64,000 nucleotides of DNA from Cryptomeria japonica (lineage: Eukaryota > Streptophyta > Pinopsida > Cupressales > Cupressaceae). The stretch is taken from contig NC_081415.1 in assembly GCF_030272615.1 (NCBI RefSeq), forward strand, positions 378,561,892 through 378,625,891. The letters run 5' to 3'. The position numbers were made by a program, and so were the translations under genes. Numbering within the stretch: position 1 is the stretch's first letter; the number at the start of each line of letters is the position of its first letter. Below the pieces are notes generated by a model that was given only the letters and a program-made list of their open reading frames with translations, searched no databases and had not been told where the DNA came from. Below, piece by piece: positions 22,260 through 35,830 of this stretch.

Positions 22260-25037
22260 TTAAACACCTATATTTTAACTATGTATTAAACTTAGAGCAT
22301 TCTTGAAAATCTATGCTGGTTTTTTTTTTTTTTTTTCTGTATATTTGAAAACCATTTTAACAAATAAATCAAAGACTTCAGATTTTAATAAATGTATATA
22401 TGTCTTTTTAATTTAATGCCAAGCAACTAAAATTTAAATAAGATAGTTTGATGATCCCTCAGATTTACCCTCTGCAAGAAATTAAAAATTGACTAAAGTA
22501 TGTAAATTTGAAAACACAGCTATTTAGATCTAGAAATTATTTACTTTCCAATATTTTGTTTAACCCTAGATTTTATTTTCTGCATATAAACAAATGATAG
22601 TATTTAAATAAACTCTAACAGCCACTTTATTTATCTAGAAATTATTAAAATAAAACTATAGAGATGGTTATTTTTACTTTAGGCTTTATTTTCTGCAAAT
22701 AAAAATAAAATTACAGAATTAAATAAAATGACTTTTACATTTCCATGAATTGATTTAAATGCTTTTATTTTCAGCCTCCTGCATGCATGCAAATCAAATT
22801 CATTTCTTTTCTAATATTTTGTTTTAAATGCATAAAAGGAATAAATAAATCACTTTCTTATCAAAATATCCTAAAACACAACAATGTTATCTTTCAGAAA
22901 TTTAGAAAGCTAAAACCAAAGTTACTCCTTTCTTTTCTGCAGTATTGCATGAATAAATATTACATATCTTTAAACATATTCCCAAGTCTTTATTGTCACT
23001 TTACAAATAGGTCTCTCCTTTCAAATAAGTGAGGACTTTTATAGAATAATAATTACATCTACAACATTTTTCTGCAACAAATAACTCCAGCCATATCTAC
23101 ATGCCCTATTCATTCCTTCCAACAACCTACATTAAATCAAAAGCTATGACCATGGAGAGCTCTCCTCCCAGTCTAGGCTAACTGGTAGCCACCCCCGAGC
23201 TCGGAGAACCAAGCCCTAGACAGGTAACACACATACAAACACAAAAGACAAGAGAATACACAAACTCAAACACAACCCCATCCCAGGCTACACTGCACCA
23301 CACATTTGTGGTGTCTTTTCAAGGGTGGTTACCCTGAGGAGACTGCAAGTATGGTAAAACATATAGCCACCTCATGGAAAACCAAATACATCAAGTATAA
23401 CGACCCCATATTCCTGATGCCCCCCAAGGCATTCATGCCTTATTTCCCTCCTTATGACCCCCAATGCATAAACAAGCCATGCAGCAAGGGTCACATAAAA
23501 TCCCTTGTGATCACTCTCATAACGAGAGCCTCTCACTCGAGGGCTATCACTTTTACCACCCACAAGACCATCCTCTCCCCCAAGAGTAGGAGGTCTTGAT
23601 TACTCCCAAAACACATACATTGCATAAGCACCAAACACCAAATAAATTTCCAAGAAATACATGCAAGAAAACTAGTCTTTTACACAAGCATTTCTTCCAA
23701 AACAACATGCAATAAGAAAACGTTACAAGAAAGGTAGAACCAACCTTAAACTGCCCAAAGGTATGCTAGTTTTATTGAGGATGAGCAACCCAATTCCACA
23801 AGTCTTTTCTTTCTACCCTTAGCTAAATTCTCAATCCCAAATCTATGTTTTTCTTTTAAAAAATTCTTTGTCTCCAAAAATGGAGAGTGGGTGATTGCCC
23901 ACTAATTTTCTAATTCTTGCTTAAGAAGCCCTTTGTGAGAGTTCTCACAAGTTTCTAAAAACTGAAAAGGAAGGTAAGGTAAAATGGGAAAGGGAACTCT
24001 CATTCGAAAAGGAAGTTTCACAACTTAGTTCAAGTCTTCTAATTTCAATTTTCGCACAACTTAGAAAAGTCACTTTTTAGGGTGTCTAAAAGGTCACATG
24101 GGAGTAGAAACCTACCTAAAATTACCCCTAACCCTTAGGTATACTTTATGGGCTTTAGGAAACCCTATTAAACTACCCCTAGGTGTCCATTTAACCCTTT
24201 TTTAACCCCTCTGAAGTTTATTTTCGGGTCAAACCTATGTTGACCTTCCCAGAGATTCTTTACCCAAGGCATTTATGGAATCACATTACATTAATGGAAA
24301 AAGCTATAGTTAAACAATTCCCTCCAAGAGACAAATTTAAAAACTCAAACATAAATCCACACATGTGTCAAGTGACACAAAGAAAATACTTTTGCAAAAT
24401 TATACATGAAATCGTGTCTCTTGTTGGATTTAAATAAATCAATTAAATAACATTTAACACACATGCATCATTTACTATTACAAATAAAATATGACACAAA
24501 CGGGATGTTGTCTCTCCAAATAGACAAACCCTGGTTTTTACAAACATACATAGGTCTAGGTTTGGTTCTTCGTAATATTTCCATGGTCACATGGATAACT
24601 TCCTGCGCATCTCAATTACACATTAGTAACTTCAAATAACCTCATAAAATACAAAACACGTGAATATAAATACACATCAAACACTTGCATACAATTTACA
24701 TTTGAACAATTTAATATATCTTATTTCCAAGTAATTTCACATAAGCAATTATCCTAATTCTCATAATTTTGATCCACACATAAAAGATACATCCTATCAT
24801 AGTAAAGTCCTGCAAAATCAATAACGACATATATTATCGCAAATCTATCCTATTCTAGAATTCATATAGAGATCTATATCATAATGCATATAAATGAAGC
24901 ATCAGCATACATCAATGTTATCCAAATCATGGAATCATATAAGTTCTAAATTAAAATGCATAAAATAAAGTATCCAAAAATAATCTCAACATATAAGATC
25001 ACTGAAATTCTAGAATGAGTTGGGGTAGGGGCTCACA
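20867..25037 (-). repeat. Right LTR of the gypsy element (5' LTR in coding sense)
   Basis: 4171 bases, with terminal TGTCATG and CTCACA. It retains about 110 bases at roughly 22477-22587 that the left LTR lost, and has an expanded GC-rich palindromic block (21700-22080). Followed by TAATC at 25038-25042. Confidence 0.93.
21700..22080. promoter_or_regulatory. Expanded GC-rich CCACNGTGG palindrome cluster, right gypsy LTR
   Basis: Around twenty CCACTGTGG, CCACAGTGG or CACTGTG motifs are packed into about 300 bases, arranged as a short tandem duplication (TTTCCACTGTGGCAGCGACC and a TTTCCACACTGG variant). The left LTR has fewer copies, so the block varies in number. In minus sense it follows TATATA-rich sequence at 22095-22260. 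It may mark the start of the transcribed part of the LTR; this is inferred from position and composition. Confidence 0.55.
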
Positions 25038-25042
25038 TAATC
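25038..25042. repeat. Right target-site duplication TAATC
   Basis: Identical to 12764-12768. Sequence after it resumes the interrupted 118-base tandem repeat. Confidence 0.92.
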
Positions 25043-25349
25043 CATCACATATGTATTTTAAATCAACATCCATCACATAGATAATAAACAATCCAAATTC
25101 CATAAATAAACACAAAGTTTAAAAAATGTCACATAAATAGTCACTCTCCCTATCTCCATCTCCTCGGGGTGGCATAGTTCTACTATTAGGACCTACTAGA
25201 GGTGGAACATGAATTAAAAACATTAAAAGGTGCATCATGAATTAATTATGTAATGGCATTAGAAGTCAAAATATAATGAATTAATTATGTAACCATATAA
25301 GTCAAATAAATTTCTATCAAGAAATCAATATTAAATAGATAATATATTA

Positions 25350-25425
25350 ATCGCATACCTCATACATTTCATTCATGTCATTGATCTTCTTCTTCATCCA
25401 ACTCATCATCATGACCATCATAATC

Positions 25426-25507
<82 letters not shown>

Positions 25508-25582
25508 CCACCACCACCACCATCGTCTTCGTCATTGTCATCACCATCATCACCGTCACCATCACCATCACCATCACCATCA

Positions 25583-25613
<31 letters not shown>

Positions 25614-25670
25614 CTTCTTCTTCTTCTCCATCATCAAGTAACTGTCAATCATGGTCACCATCACCATCAC

Positions 25671-25704
<34 letters not shown>

Positions 25705-25735
25705 TTCTACTTCTTTGGTATCTTGTTCTTCCATC
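25350..25735 (-). repeat. (GAT)n repeat encoding the acidic tail of the CACTA transposase
   Basis: In the frame that follows VRHDPRGRPIKYNVMEEQ at about 25790-25730, GAT and GAA codons give long aspartate runs. The plus strand shows ATC repeats with the longest uninterrupted run at about 25430-25508, and a second block at about 25560-25612. Other frames give polymethionine, polyisoleucine or polyserine and are shadows. One stop lies between the two blocks. Confidence 0.8.
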
Positions 25736-25744
25736 ACATTATAC

Positions 25745-26019
25745 TTTATCGGCCTTCCTCTTGGATCATGTCTAACAACAAATGACCAACCCGGTTTATG
25801 TGGAACCTATGAGTAAAATACCTGCTCACATTAGATTGGAAGAACATAGGGCTCATCCCCAACTGGTTCAAATGACCTTGTATTAACCATTGTAAAACCA
25901 TTATCATGTTCAATAACAGTTCTATCGGGATCATTTTTATTCAATCGTAGACTATACCATTTGACGACGAACAAAACTAATTTGAAGGAATTAAAGTCAC
26001 ACTCAAGTATATCATCCAA
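25745..26019 (-). pseudogene. DUF4216-like domain of the CACTA transposase
   Basis: Reads MDDILECDFNSF, VVKWYSL, DNGFTMVNTRSFE and DEPYVLP, then CEQVFYS and VPHKPGWSF after stops. This is the usual C-terminal domain in plant CACTA transposases (pattern ..LF.C.W......G...VN......D.F..A.Q..QV.Y). Two in-frame stops lie within 15 codons. Confidence 0.8.
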
Positions 26020-26518
26020 AATGCCATACTATTGATTTTGAGACTCTTGAGGATGTATGTTGTTTCTCGATGAAATATTTGTCACCTCAAAGACTACAAT
26101 TATCCCAAAATCACAAGTTTTCTTCATGTCATCCAACTTTTTGATGCGAAATTTATGATCATTGCAACACATAGCGTTGTGGTGTTTGACCTGCAATATA
26201 TCAAACATGTAAAAATTATTGCATCATGAGTTGATAAACATATGGGTGATTAATAAATTTATACGTACCTATTTATCTCTTAAACCATATGCTAAATCAA
26301 TTTCCCTTTGCATAACATTGGAATCTCCATTACGGTGAGCTTCTTTAACCAATGAAGCCACACCTTCCCATGTTAATGTGTGCCCAAAATGTTGACAACA
26401 TTCAATCCATACCGTCATCCAATCAAGATTATTTGCACTATACAAATGTAGTGCATCCCACTCTCGACCAACTATACAAAAAATAAATAGACGTCTTACA
26501 ACTGATTTATTTTGAAGA

Positions 26519-26902
26519 TTAAGAATTAATTAAATACAATAACATCTTATAATTACCTCTCACTTTCCTCAATCTACCTTTCCCTGTCAAGTACTCCCCT
26601 TTGAATTTGTTAATGGGGTTGGGATCCCAAATGCGATCCATATGGACCTTTGCCGCAAACTTAGGAAGATATTCAGAAATATACACCATAGTTTGGTATA
26701 CCATATATCCCTCTACCATAGAACCCTCAGGATGTGCTCTTTGTCGAACTAAAGCCTTCAAAAATTTCAAGTGCCTCTCAACCATCCACATTGACCTAGT
26801 GTGTACAAGTCCACACAATTCAATCTCCTCAACTTGGTGTATGAGGTATTGTTCTTGTGCATTGAAAAAAGCTGAAGGTAGACACTTTTGCATTTCACAC
26901 AT
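26519..26902 (-). pseudogene. DUF4218-like domain of the CACTA transposase
   Basis: A 127-codon open frame carrying CLPSAFFNAQEQYLIHQVEE, MVERHLKFLKALVR and HPEGSMVEGYMVYQ. These match the ..PP.FFD...HL..HL..E, ..ER....LK..VR and .PEGSI.E.Y blocks of DUF4218. It follows the tnp2 core on the same strand, separated by likely introns. Confidence 0.85.
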
Positions 26903-29901
26903 TAGATGAGGAATTTTTCTCTTCCAATATTTAATATCTTATTTATGGATTTCTTTACATGACAACCACCTACAAGATATTCAAGATGCAAAAATATATA
27001 TTACATAACAAGTAAAACAAATCACAAATATATTATCTATACAACGAATTGAACAAATATCACTACTTACCTCATGCATTTTCCAAGATCATATATTACT
27101 TGCTTAGTATTATTGTCAAAGTGGTCTGGGAGAGATAGAGGTAGAACATACTGCAACAATTATAAAATTATCTTTAATTTTTTTCTAACATAATACAATG
27201 AAAAGTACATGCGCAGTATACAAATATATAGTAAATACACAAGAACATGAATTACCTTAATGAAGGTATGCCAATCATGCCTTTTCATCCCTGGCCCAAA
27301 TTAACTTTTCTTTGATATGAGATTGTTTATGTTCGCAGCAAATTCTGTGGGAAATCAATTTTTTTTATGACTTCTTTTATAGCATTGCTTTGCTGGTCCA
27401 TTAATAACCAAGGAAGGTCACTTATATTAATCTAGTCTCCATGGCTATTTGATTGAATGGTATTTTTCATTGCATGATTGGATTCTTGAATGTCACTACA
27501 AATTTTGACAATTTTTTCTTTGTCACACTTTCCATCCAATATTTTCTATAATGTCTCTGTTATATTCTTTCCAATATGCATAATATCAAACAAATGCACA
27601 ATTTATAACTGCTCATAGTAGGGCAACCTACTAAATTGTCAGGATTAACTTTTTAGTCCCTTAGGAAGGTGGTCATTAATGCCTTGACGACCTTCATGAT
27701 CATCAATCACATCATCAGTAAACAAAACATAATAGAAAATATGTTTTATGACATAAACCATTAGATGGAATGGCATTACCTTGACGATTAATTCTATTAT
27801 ATTCTAACTTCCATAGGTGAGATGTCATTCTTCATGTCTTTGATGTATTCTCTTCTTTCCTATTGAAAAGATGTTTTTCAATATTTCGATACTTATGATT
27901 TTTGTGGAGAAAGTGACTATACTCATCAAACACCTGCTTTCCTAAACTTTTTGAATTATGAGATTTCATCTTTGGACCATAAACTAGACATGCAAATTTT
28001 CCCTTTTTTTGAAGACCTACAAGATAATGTATAATTGGATTAAATATGTTAATTTTTTTAATTATAATTATCATGTGCAACTTGAACACTATAACATACC
28101 ACAAAAATGTGTTAGCCCTGGGGCATCATGTATTGTCCATACAAGCATCACATAGAATTGAAATTGCCTTTGTCCTATTGGTCTAGAGACATCATACATA
28201 GTAACACCATTCCATAACTCCAACAACTCATCGATAAGAGATTCAATATATACATTCATATCTTTAGCTTGGTACTTACCTAATTGAATGAACAAAAACA
28301 TTACATAATTATTATGACCATTTTCCTGCAATATTTATAATTAAATGTAGATGACTATTAAATGATAAAATACCTAGAACAATCATTGCCAATATTATGT
28401 GCTTTCTTTATTGACATCCATGGAGGAATGCTATTGTTGATAACAAAAACAGGCCATGATGAGTAAACAGATCTCAGCTCTCCAAATGGATTGACACCGT
28501 CTGCTGCCAATGAAAGCCTGAGATTATGAGGTTCTTCTTTAAAGTGTGGCCACTTTTCTTATGTCCATAAATGCTGAACCATCTGCAAGAATTCAAATAA
28601 TGTCATCTCAACTTCTATTGCGTGCATGGTAATCCATAATTTGTTCCAAGCTAGTGCACTTGAATAATCATTGCATACGTGGAATAATGGGAATATAACG
28701 AAGAACATTGCGAGGCACCTTTTTTGTTATTTGATCTGTTGGATATCTACTGATATGACTTCAGTTCAAAATTCATGTTGTTTGTGATGTATAATATGAT
28801 CATTGGGACAAGCATATATTGCTTGATACTCCATTCCAATATCTTTCATAATGGCAGATAATTATTGGTATAAGCGAGGTAGAATATTTGATGGTGGTAA
28901 CAAAAACTCACCTATAAATCTACAAAAACAAATATAATTTGTTAATATAAAGAATTATAAATAATACTAATGGTACATGATTCACCATTTATTAACTATA
29001 ATGACATATATGACATACCTTAACATACGTGAGATTTTTATGTTGGATAAACCATTCATAACCTTCAAGTTCACCAACAACAATACAACAGAGAGAAGAG
29101 TTGTCTGGGAGCCTTCGTAAAGGGCCTCATATGCCTACTCAAGTAGATGTAAATCATGAACAACATCAAGGTCATCTTCATCATCATTATCAGCTGCGCC
29201 AGTACTAAATGTGTCATGGATCAATGTATTTGTACCATCATCTTTATTTGTGTTTTGTGGCTCATGATCATCATCTTCCATGGGATCATTATCTTCAGCT
29301 TTGATATTCACACCTCCATGTTCCTCCACTTTGAAAACCATATTCTCCGAGTTGTGTTGATCCATATCATGTGCTCTGGGGTACTCGAGCTATAGAAAAA
29401 TGATAAACATAAATAAACCATGATCATGGTATCATCATCAAGTGATTTCTTATGTACATAAATTGTTAAAATGATATAATGAAAAACTTACCAATGAATG
29501 ATAATCATGTCCCCCTTCAATGTGACCATACAACCTATAATGTTTCTTAGTTGTTTTGATTAGAAGTCTTCTAGCCTTTAACGCCTTAAAAATTTTGCAG
29601 GGACAGTAAAATTTTCCATCACCTTTTCTTTTCAAGTTAGACCACAATCTAGCAATTGTCTCCTTATTTTGTTGTTCGCTGATATTGTCTAACATGGTCT
29701 TTCTTCATAGGCAAAAAAATCGGGCTATAGAACGAGTTATATAGAAGTTGAAATGTTAGTTATGAAATCATGTTTTAGTATAATATACTAAATTAAATTA
29801 CATGAACATAGAAATAATGCAAATTGAACCAAAACCATTTAAATCTTCTTTTTCATCTCAAAACATATCTAACGTCTTTGTGGTGATTTAGATCACATGA
29901 T

Positions 29902-31435
29902 TGTTAGACACAATGCATCACTGAGAGGGGGATGAATCAGTGGTCTTAAACTTTTCCCTTAAACTATCCTCTGTGAGCATACCAGATATTAGATATAACT
30001 CAAAACAGACTTACCGGTTAGTGGGGAGACCAACCCAAATGCAAACACACAAAGGGACACCACATAACACTAGTGTGTATGAGGAAAAACCAAGATGGGA
30101 AAAACCTCGATGAGCAATGTTGTTGGAGTCTATTGCTCCAATCCAGCCTCATAATGAATCTCTATTACAATGTTTAGGGCTTCAACCCAAGGAGCTACAA
30201 CCCTTGATTTAGGGCACCAACCCAAGGAGCACCAACCCTTGACTTTTTTATGGGCTACAACCCCTACACTGAGCTACAACTCAGTGATCTCAATGATAAC
30301 TTCAAAATACAAAATTAATCATACTATTACAAATGAGTCTTGTAACCATCTCATATACCTCACTCTGCAAGACCAATACACCACTCTTTCTGTTGCTCTC
30401 ATCTGTTGCTTTGCTTGCCGATAAACTCTACCGGTTCACCTTTCCTCTTTTTTTCTCTACTCGATCTCCTCCTCACTGCTATTCTCTTAACCAGTACTAT
30501 TCTCTGTTGGTTCTATGTTTTCCCTCTCTACAACTTCATTCACTTCTGCTCTATCGGTATGGACACTACCGGTTCTGCACTAGTACTCGTTTTGTATTGC
30601 TACCGATTCTACACTGCTACCAGTTGAACACTTCAACCTGGTTCTCCCTCACACTCAATCTCTTCTCAGATATTCATTCAACACTTGAATGATTTTATCT
30701 CACATGCAGAAGTAACACACAATCTCTTCACAATAGCACTATCTTTCTCTATTTAGCAACACTACTCTCTCATCCAGTAGTAAGCTTCTCTAATTTTGGC
30801 TTGCATATTTATAGCCTATTTTTCTTGCCAAAAGCCAATTTGAATCTTAGGTGGTTAGGGTTTCCTCACTTTCCTTGAGGCAAACCAAATCCAATTAGAT
30901 CTTGTCTGATCTGATCTACAAGATAGCCAACTGTACATTTCTGCCATTGTTGTGCCTTCTAGTACATGTCTTCTAATCTTAGCAACCACGACCTCGTCTC
31001 TCAACCTACCTCTGTCAAAATGCCATTAATGTTTCTATTGTTTCCTTCTCAAGGTCATCTCACAAAGTGATTTTTTTTCTTAGATCCAGGCGCCAACAAC
31101 TCCCTAATTTGTCTCAGTTGCTCATTCTTCCTCGAGATGCACTCTTCTGATCTGATCCATAAATCATGGGAACCATAATGAATGCACAATAGTAGAGACA
31201 TGTACCTCTACATGGCACTCCATGGACCTCTCCATTCTTGCCACCTCATCTCCTCATGGCATCCAAGTTGACCAACTATCAGCTTGGATGAGTGTGTCAA
31301 TTCAGGTATCATCGACCAAACACTCAACTGGTTCTTCTCTTCTACCAATTCACTAACCCTGTTGGTTAAACCCTCAAAATGATCTGTCATCAACCTTGCA
31401 CTTTGCTTCTCTTCTAGTGGACTACTCAATCAGGC
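29902..31435 (-). repeat. Truncated extra LTR of element A
   Basis: Starts TGTTAGACACAATGC like the other A LTRs and matches 32118-33686. It ends at the duplication breakpoint and has no internal region beside it. Plus-strand frames in it are LTR shadows shared by all copies. Confidence 0.9.
30178..30285. repeat. Minisatellite in A LTRs (ACCAACCCAAGGAGCACC unit)
   Basis: Units such as CACCAACCCAAGGAGCACCA alternate with CAACCCTTGATTTAGGG. The same block is longer in the other LTRs (about 32395-32560 and 38215-38360), with an added unit, so copy number varies between LTRs. Confidence 0.75.
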
Positions 31436-32117
31436 CCATGATCATCATCTTCCATGGGATCATTATTGTAATTGTGTTTTGTGGCTCATGATCGTCATCT
31501 TCCATGGGATCACTATCTTTAGCTTCGATATTCACACCTCCATGTTCCTCCACTTTGAAAACCATATTCTTCAGGTTGTGTTGATCCATATCATGTGCTA
31601 TGGGGTGCTCGACCTATATAAAAATGATAAACATAAATAAACCATGATCATGATCTCATCATCAAGTGATTTCTTATGTATATAAATTGTTAAAATGCTA
31701 TAATGAAAAACTTACCAATGGATGATAATCATGTCCCCCTTCAATGTGACCATGCAGCCTACAATGTTTCTTAGTTGTTTTTATTAGAAGTCTTCTAGTC
31801 TTTAACCCCTTACAAATTTTGCAAGGACAATAACATTTTCCATCACCTTTTATTTTCAAGTTAGACCACAATCTAGCAATTGTCTCCTTATTTGTTGATA
31901 TTGTCTGACATGGTCTTTCTTCACAGGCAAAAAAATTGGGCTATAGAACTAGTTATATAGAAGTTGAAATGTTAGTTATGAAATTACGTTTCAGTATAAT
32001 ATACCAAATTAAATTACTTGAACATAGAAATAATGCAAATTTAACCAAAACCATTTAACTCTTCTTTTTCATCTCAAAACATATCTAATGGCTTTGTGGT
32101 GATTTAGAGCAGGTGAT

Positions 32118-34402
32118 TGTTAGATACAATGTACCACTGAGAGGGGGATGAATCAGTGGTTCTCAAACTTTTCCCTTAAACTATCCTCTGTGAGCATACC
32201 GATTACTAGATCTAACTCAAAATAGACTTACCAATTAGTGAGGAGACCAACTCAAATGAAAACACATAAAGGGACATCACATAACACCAATGTATACGAG
32301 GAAAACCCAAGATGGAAAAAACTTCAGTGAGCAATGATGTTGGAGTCTACTGCTCCAATCCAGCCTCACAATGAATCTTTGTTAAAAATGTTTAGGGTTT
32401 CAACCCAAGGATATACAACCCCTGATTTAGGGCACCGACCTAAGGAGAACCAACCCCTAATTTAGGGCACCAACCCAAGGAGCACCAACCCCTGACTTGT
32501 TTATGGGCTACAACCCAAAGGAGCTACAACCCCTACACTAAGCTACAACTCAGTGATCTCAATGATAGCTTCAAAATAAAAAATTAATCATACTATTACA
32601 AGTGAGTCCTGTAACCATATCATATACCTCACTCTCTAGGTGAGACACCTTCTCTGCTACACCGATACACCACTCTTTCTACTCCTCTCTACTATTGCTT
32701 TGCTTACTGATAAACTCTACATGTTCACCTTTCCTCTATTCTTCTCTACTAGATCTCCTCCTCACTACTCTGCTCTTTACCAGTACTATTCTCTATCGGT
32801 TCTATGTTTGCCCTCTTTGTAGCTTCATTCACTTCTTCTCTACTGGTATGGACACTACTGGTTCTACACTACTACCGATTGAACACTTCAACCTGGTTCT
32901 CCCTCACACTCAATCTCTTCTTAGATATTCATTCAACACTTGACTAATTTTCTCTCACATGTAGAAGTTACACACAATCTCTTTGCAGTAGCAATATCTT
33001 CCTCTATTTAGCAGCTCTACTCTCTCATCCAGTAGCAAGCTTCTCTGATTTTGGCTTGCATATTTATATCCTGGTTTTCCTGCCAAAAGACAATTCGAAT
33101 CTCAAGCGGTTAGGGTTTCCTCACTTTCCTTGAGGAAAACCAAATCCAATTAGATCTTGTCCGATCTGATCTACCAGATAGCCAACTGTACATTTCTTCC
33201 ATTGTTGTGCCTTCCAATACACGTCTTCTAATCTTAGCAACCATGACCTTGTCTCTCAACTTGCCTCTATCAAAACACCATTAATGTTTTTGTTGTTTCC
33301 TTCTCGAGGTCATCTCACAATCTGATTTTCTTGCTTGGAGATGCCAACAACTCCCTTATTTTTCTCAGTTGCTCATTCTTCCTTGAGTTGCACTCTTCTA
33401 ATCCGATCCATAAATCATGGGATGCATAATGAATGTACAATAGTAGAGACACCTATCTCTACATGGTACTCCACTGACCTGTGCATGCTTTCCACCTCAT
33501 CTCCTCATGGCATCCAATTCGACCAACTGCCAGCTTGGATCGGTGTGTCAGCTTAGGTATCATTGACTAAACAGTCAACCGGTTCTTCTCTTCTATTGGT
33601 TCACTAACCTTGTCGATTAAACCCTCAAACCAGTCTGTCATCAACCTTGCGCTCTGCTTCTCTTCCAGTGGACTACTCAATCAGGCAACACTCTTGCTCA
33701 CCTTCCTTATGCACATCTTCATTAGATGGGGAGTCCTCTGCATCTGTACCTTGTCTTTTCCTTAATCAGCTCGGACCATATCTCTACTGGTTTGTCAAGG
33801 TGAAAAAATCATCACTCTTCTTTTGTACTGGCATCTCAACATGCCTTCTCAGTTAGTTAATTACATATCCCTCTCTGAATTCATGCACGTGTGGCATTCC
33901 TTTGATTCACTAGTAGAAACAGTGTGAGCCTTCAAAAAATCTCAGGCATTTGCTTCTCATGATGACTACATCTTTATCTGGTGGCAGTCCTACTGATCTA
34001 CAACCTCTCAGCATACGAGTGACCTATTTATCCTTCTCTTCTGGTGTTAATGTGATTTAGGTAACATTATGCCTCTTCATCACAAACAACATCCAAGCAT
34101 CCTACTCATTGTCAACACTTCACTTATCAGTTGACATACTCTTCTTACCGGTGATACACTATATCGGTACCGATAACCTTACCATTTCATCCACACAAGT
34201 CAAGCACTAACTTGTGTTCCGATGATACCAATGGTCATTACTCTAAATGACATTCTCTTCTTTACCTTACTGGTGTTTTGCAACACAAGGTGATATCAAA
34301 GATATCTCAACCTGTACTCCTCCATGACAGTGTTGCACATACATCTCTCATACCAGTAGTCATCCCATACCTATTGACATCAATGGCAATCCAATGCCAA
34401 CA
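32118..34402 (-). repeat. Left LTR of element A (3' LTR in coding sense)
   Basis: A complete LTR of 2285 bases, from TGTTAGATACAATG to AATGCCAACA on the plus strand. Adjacent minus-strand purine tract CCAAAGAGGGAGAT at 34403-34416. Confidence 0.9.
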
Positions 34403-34416
34403 ATCTCCCTCTTTGG
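34403..34416 (-). other. Polypurine tract of element A
   Basis: The minus strand reads CCAAAGAGGGAGAT just before TGTTGG, almost the same as the CAAAGGGGGAGAT tract of copia-1 and copia-2. A second similar tract (TCAAAGGGGGAGAAGG) lies near 34537-34522. Confidence 0.85.
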
Positions 34417-35830
34417 CATTGATGTCAATTCATGTAGTATCCTGCATACTACATAATCCTTCTCCTTCTTTTTCTAATCCATGGATTCTTAACACATGTA
34501 GTATGTTGTATACTACAGAGTCCTTCTCCCCCTTTGACAACAATGGCAAAGGGCACTGTCAGGGTATCATTCCTCCTAGCATTTACCAGGCATTAACAAA
34601 ATTCTTTCTCTCCCTTTTTCTTTGTTGGATGTCTCTCCTTTCATACCAATTGTTACATCTTCTCAAGTCATAATACTTGAGATGGAGGACTCAACCATCA
34701 ACTGACACTAATTGAGCATGCAAATTTTATACCATTTGTTAAAAAACTCAATTGCAGAGGGATGTGTCAGTGAATACTACTCACCTGCCAGTCAAACTAC
34801 ATCACTTCCCATTCGATCCCAAATTTCTTTAGAATCAAATGTGATTGTACTATGAATACAACCAGCCAAATGACAAGTAGATACCCACAACAATCAAACT
34901 CTCCTAGGTATTCCTACTATAACTTCCATCATCTGTAGTTTGGGCAATCAATGCACTTATAGTTTCAAGTTCAAGCATGTTGGTCTTGCATCATGAGCAC
35001 TTGAACTCCCCCTGATTCATACATCTCAAGTCCTCTTCTTCAGTCAGGTCTAATACTCGGACTCCAATCTTCACCATATACGGGCTAAGCTATGTAACTA
35101 TGATCATCTGATGATATTTCAGTTCCATTATTTCGCTACAACCTATGACATGATCCTGGATGAACACAATGCCATACAATTTCATTATCAAGTCATAATT
35201 CTATCCAGTTAGCTCATAAACATGCATGCCTACATGATCAACCACTGGGCCAAACAAATGTCATTCAGGTCTTCATCAACATCACCTGAGACATAACTTC
35301 ACATTCCATGCTATCGGGGCTATTGCAATGATCTCCAACCTTATTGTCTTGCATAGCCTGCAAGTACCTGTTAACATTCTTGTCGGTAACATCTGCACAT
35401 AGCGGTTTCCTGTACCAGTCCACCATCACTACCAGAGCACCTCCCCATAACTCATGACATTTTGTGTCACTTTGTATCTGATTTCAATTGTTATCTCATC
35501 ATATATTGACACAGCAGTAGTGATCCAGCATTCACCTATAGGTGTGTAGTCAATTCAACCTCTACACACACTTATCTTCTCATTTTCTTCCTTCTTAGTG
35601 GTAGCAACTTGTTCTTCCATGTGCCCTTGTTCCACCGAGGGGGTGAATGATAAGTTCAATATATTACTCCCCCTAATATTTTGCATCTCCTTTAGGCCTT
35701 AGGAGATATCACATGTGCATTAATGCATCATTCCAGTCCATGGTCTTCTTCCTCCATACCTGCTTGGTCTTATTCTTCTTCTTCCCATTTTCAGTCTTGG
35801 GAGCAGGTCTTTCCTTCGTCTGCTGATGGA
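34417..35830 (-). other. 3' non-coding part of element A
   Basis: No frame of meaningful length and no pol motif in either strand. One minus-strand piece (35927-35709, rich in lysine and glutamate) may be the frameshifted end of gag. The position between gag and the polypurine tract is where pol would be in an autonomous element. Confidence 0.6.

Larger units (their letters stand above)
25043..29901 (-). pseudogene. CACTA transposase gene (tnp2 type), multi-exon, dead
   Basis: The enzyme would bind the element ends and cut and paste DNA. Read from the right: transposase-associated N-terminus with FYCPCKI and HYRLYGHIEGG (29695-29480); an acidic linker (29365-29135); the tnp2 core with CPNDHIIYHKQ near 28810, ADGVNPFGELRSVYSSWPV near 28505-28450, IPPWMSIKK, DMNVYIESLIDELLELW near 28260-28200, LVWTIHDAPG near 28120, and the zinc-ligand-like KGKFACLVYG near 27980; FDIMHIGKNITE near 27590; DUF4218 (26902-26590) and DUF4216 (26019-25745). 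GTAAGT donors (for example near 27073) suggest introns. The gene is broken: DUF4216 alone has stops after VLP and after QVFYS. Confidence 0.85.
29248..33686. repeat. Tandem duplication of about 2.2 kb (CACTA 5' region plus part of an A LTR)
   Basis: 29248-31435 is repeated at 31472-33686. Each copy holds about 650 bases of the CACTA transposase N-terminus (GTGTTTTGTGGCTCATGATC onward) followed by the first 1.53-1.57 kb of the A LTR, which starts at 29902 and 32118. Copy 1 stops abruptly at CAATCAGGC (31435) while copy 2 runs on into the full LTR, so the duplication happened after A inserted. Copies differ by many substitutions, so it is not recent. Confidence 0.88.

Noticed and set aside
25375-25816. 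Polyisoleucine and polyserine plus-strand frames
   Set aside because: They are other-frame readings of the ATC/GAT repeat; the minus-strand aspartate frame fits the CACTA transposase tail.
30333-30692. Plus-strand frames in A LTRs as possible genes
   Set aside because: They recur in all A LTR copies with indels that break them, and are antisense to the element.
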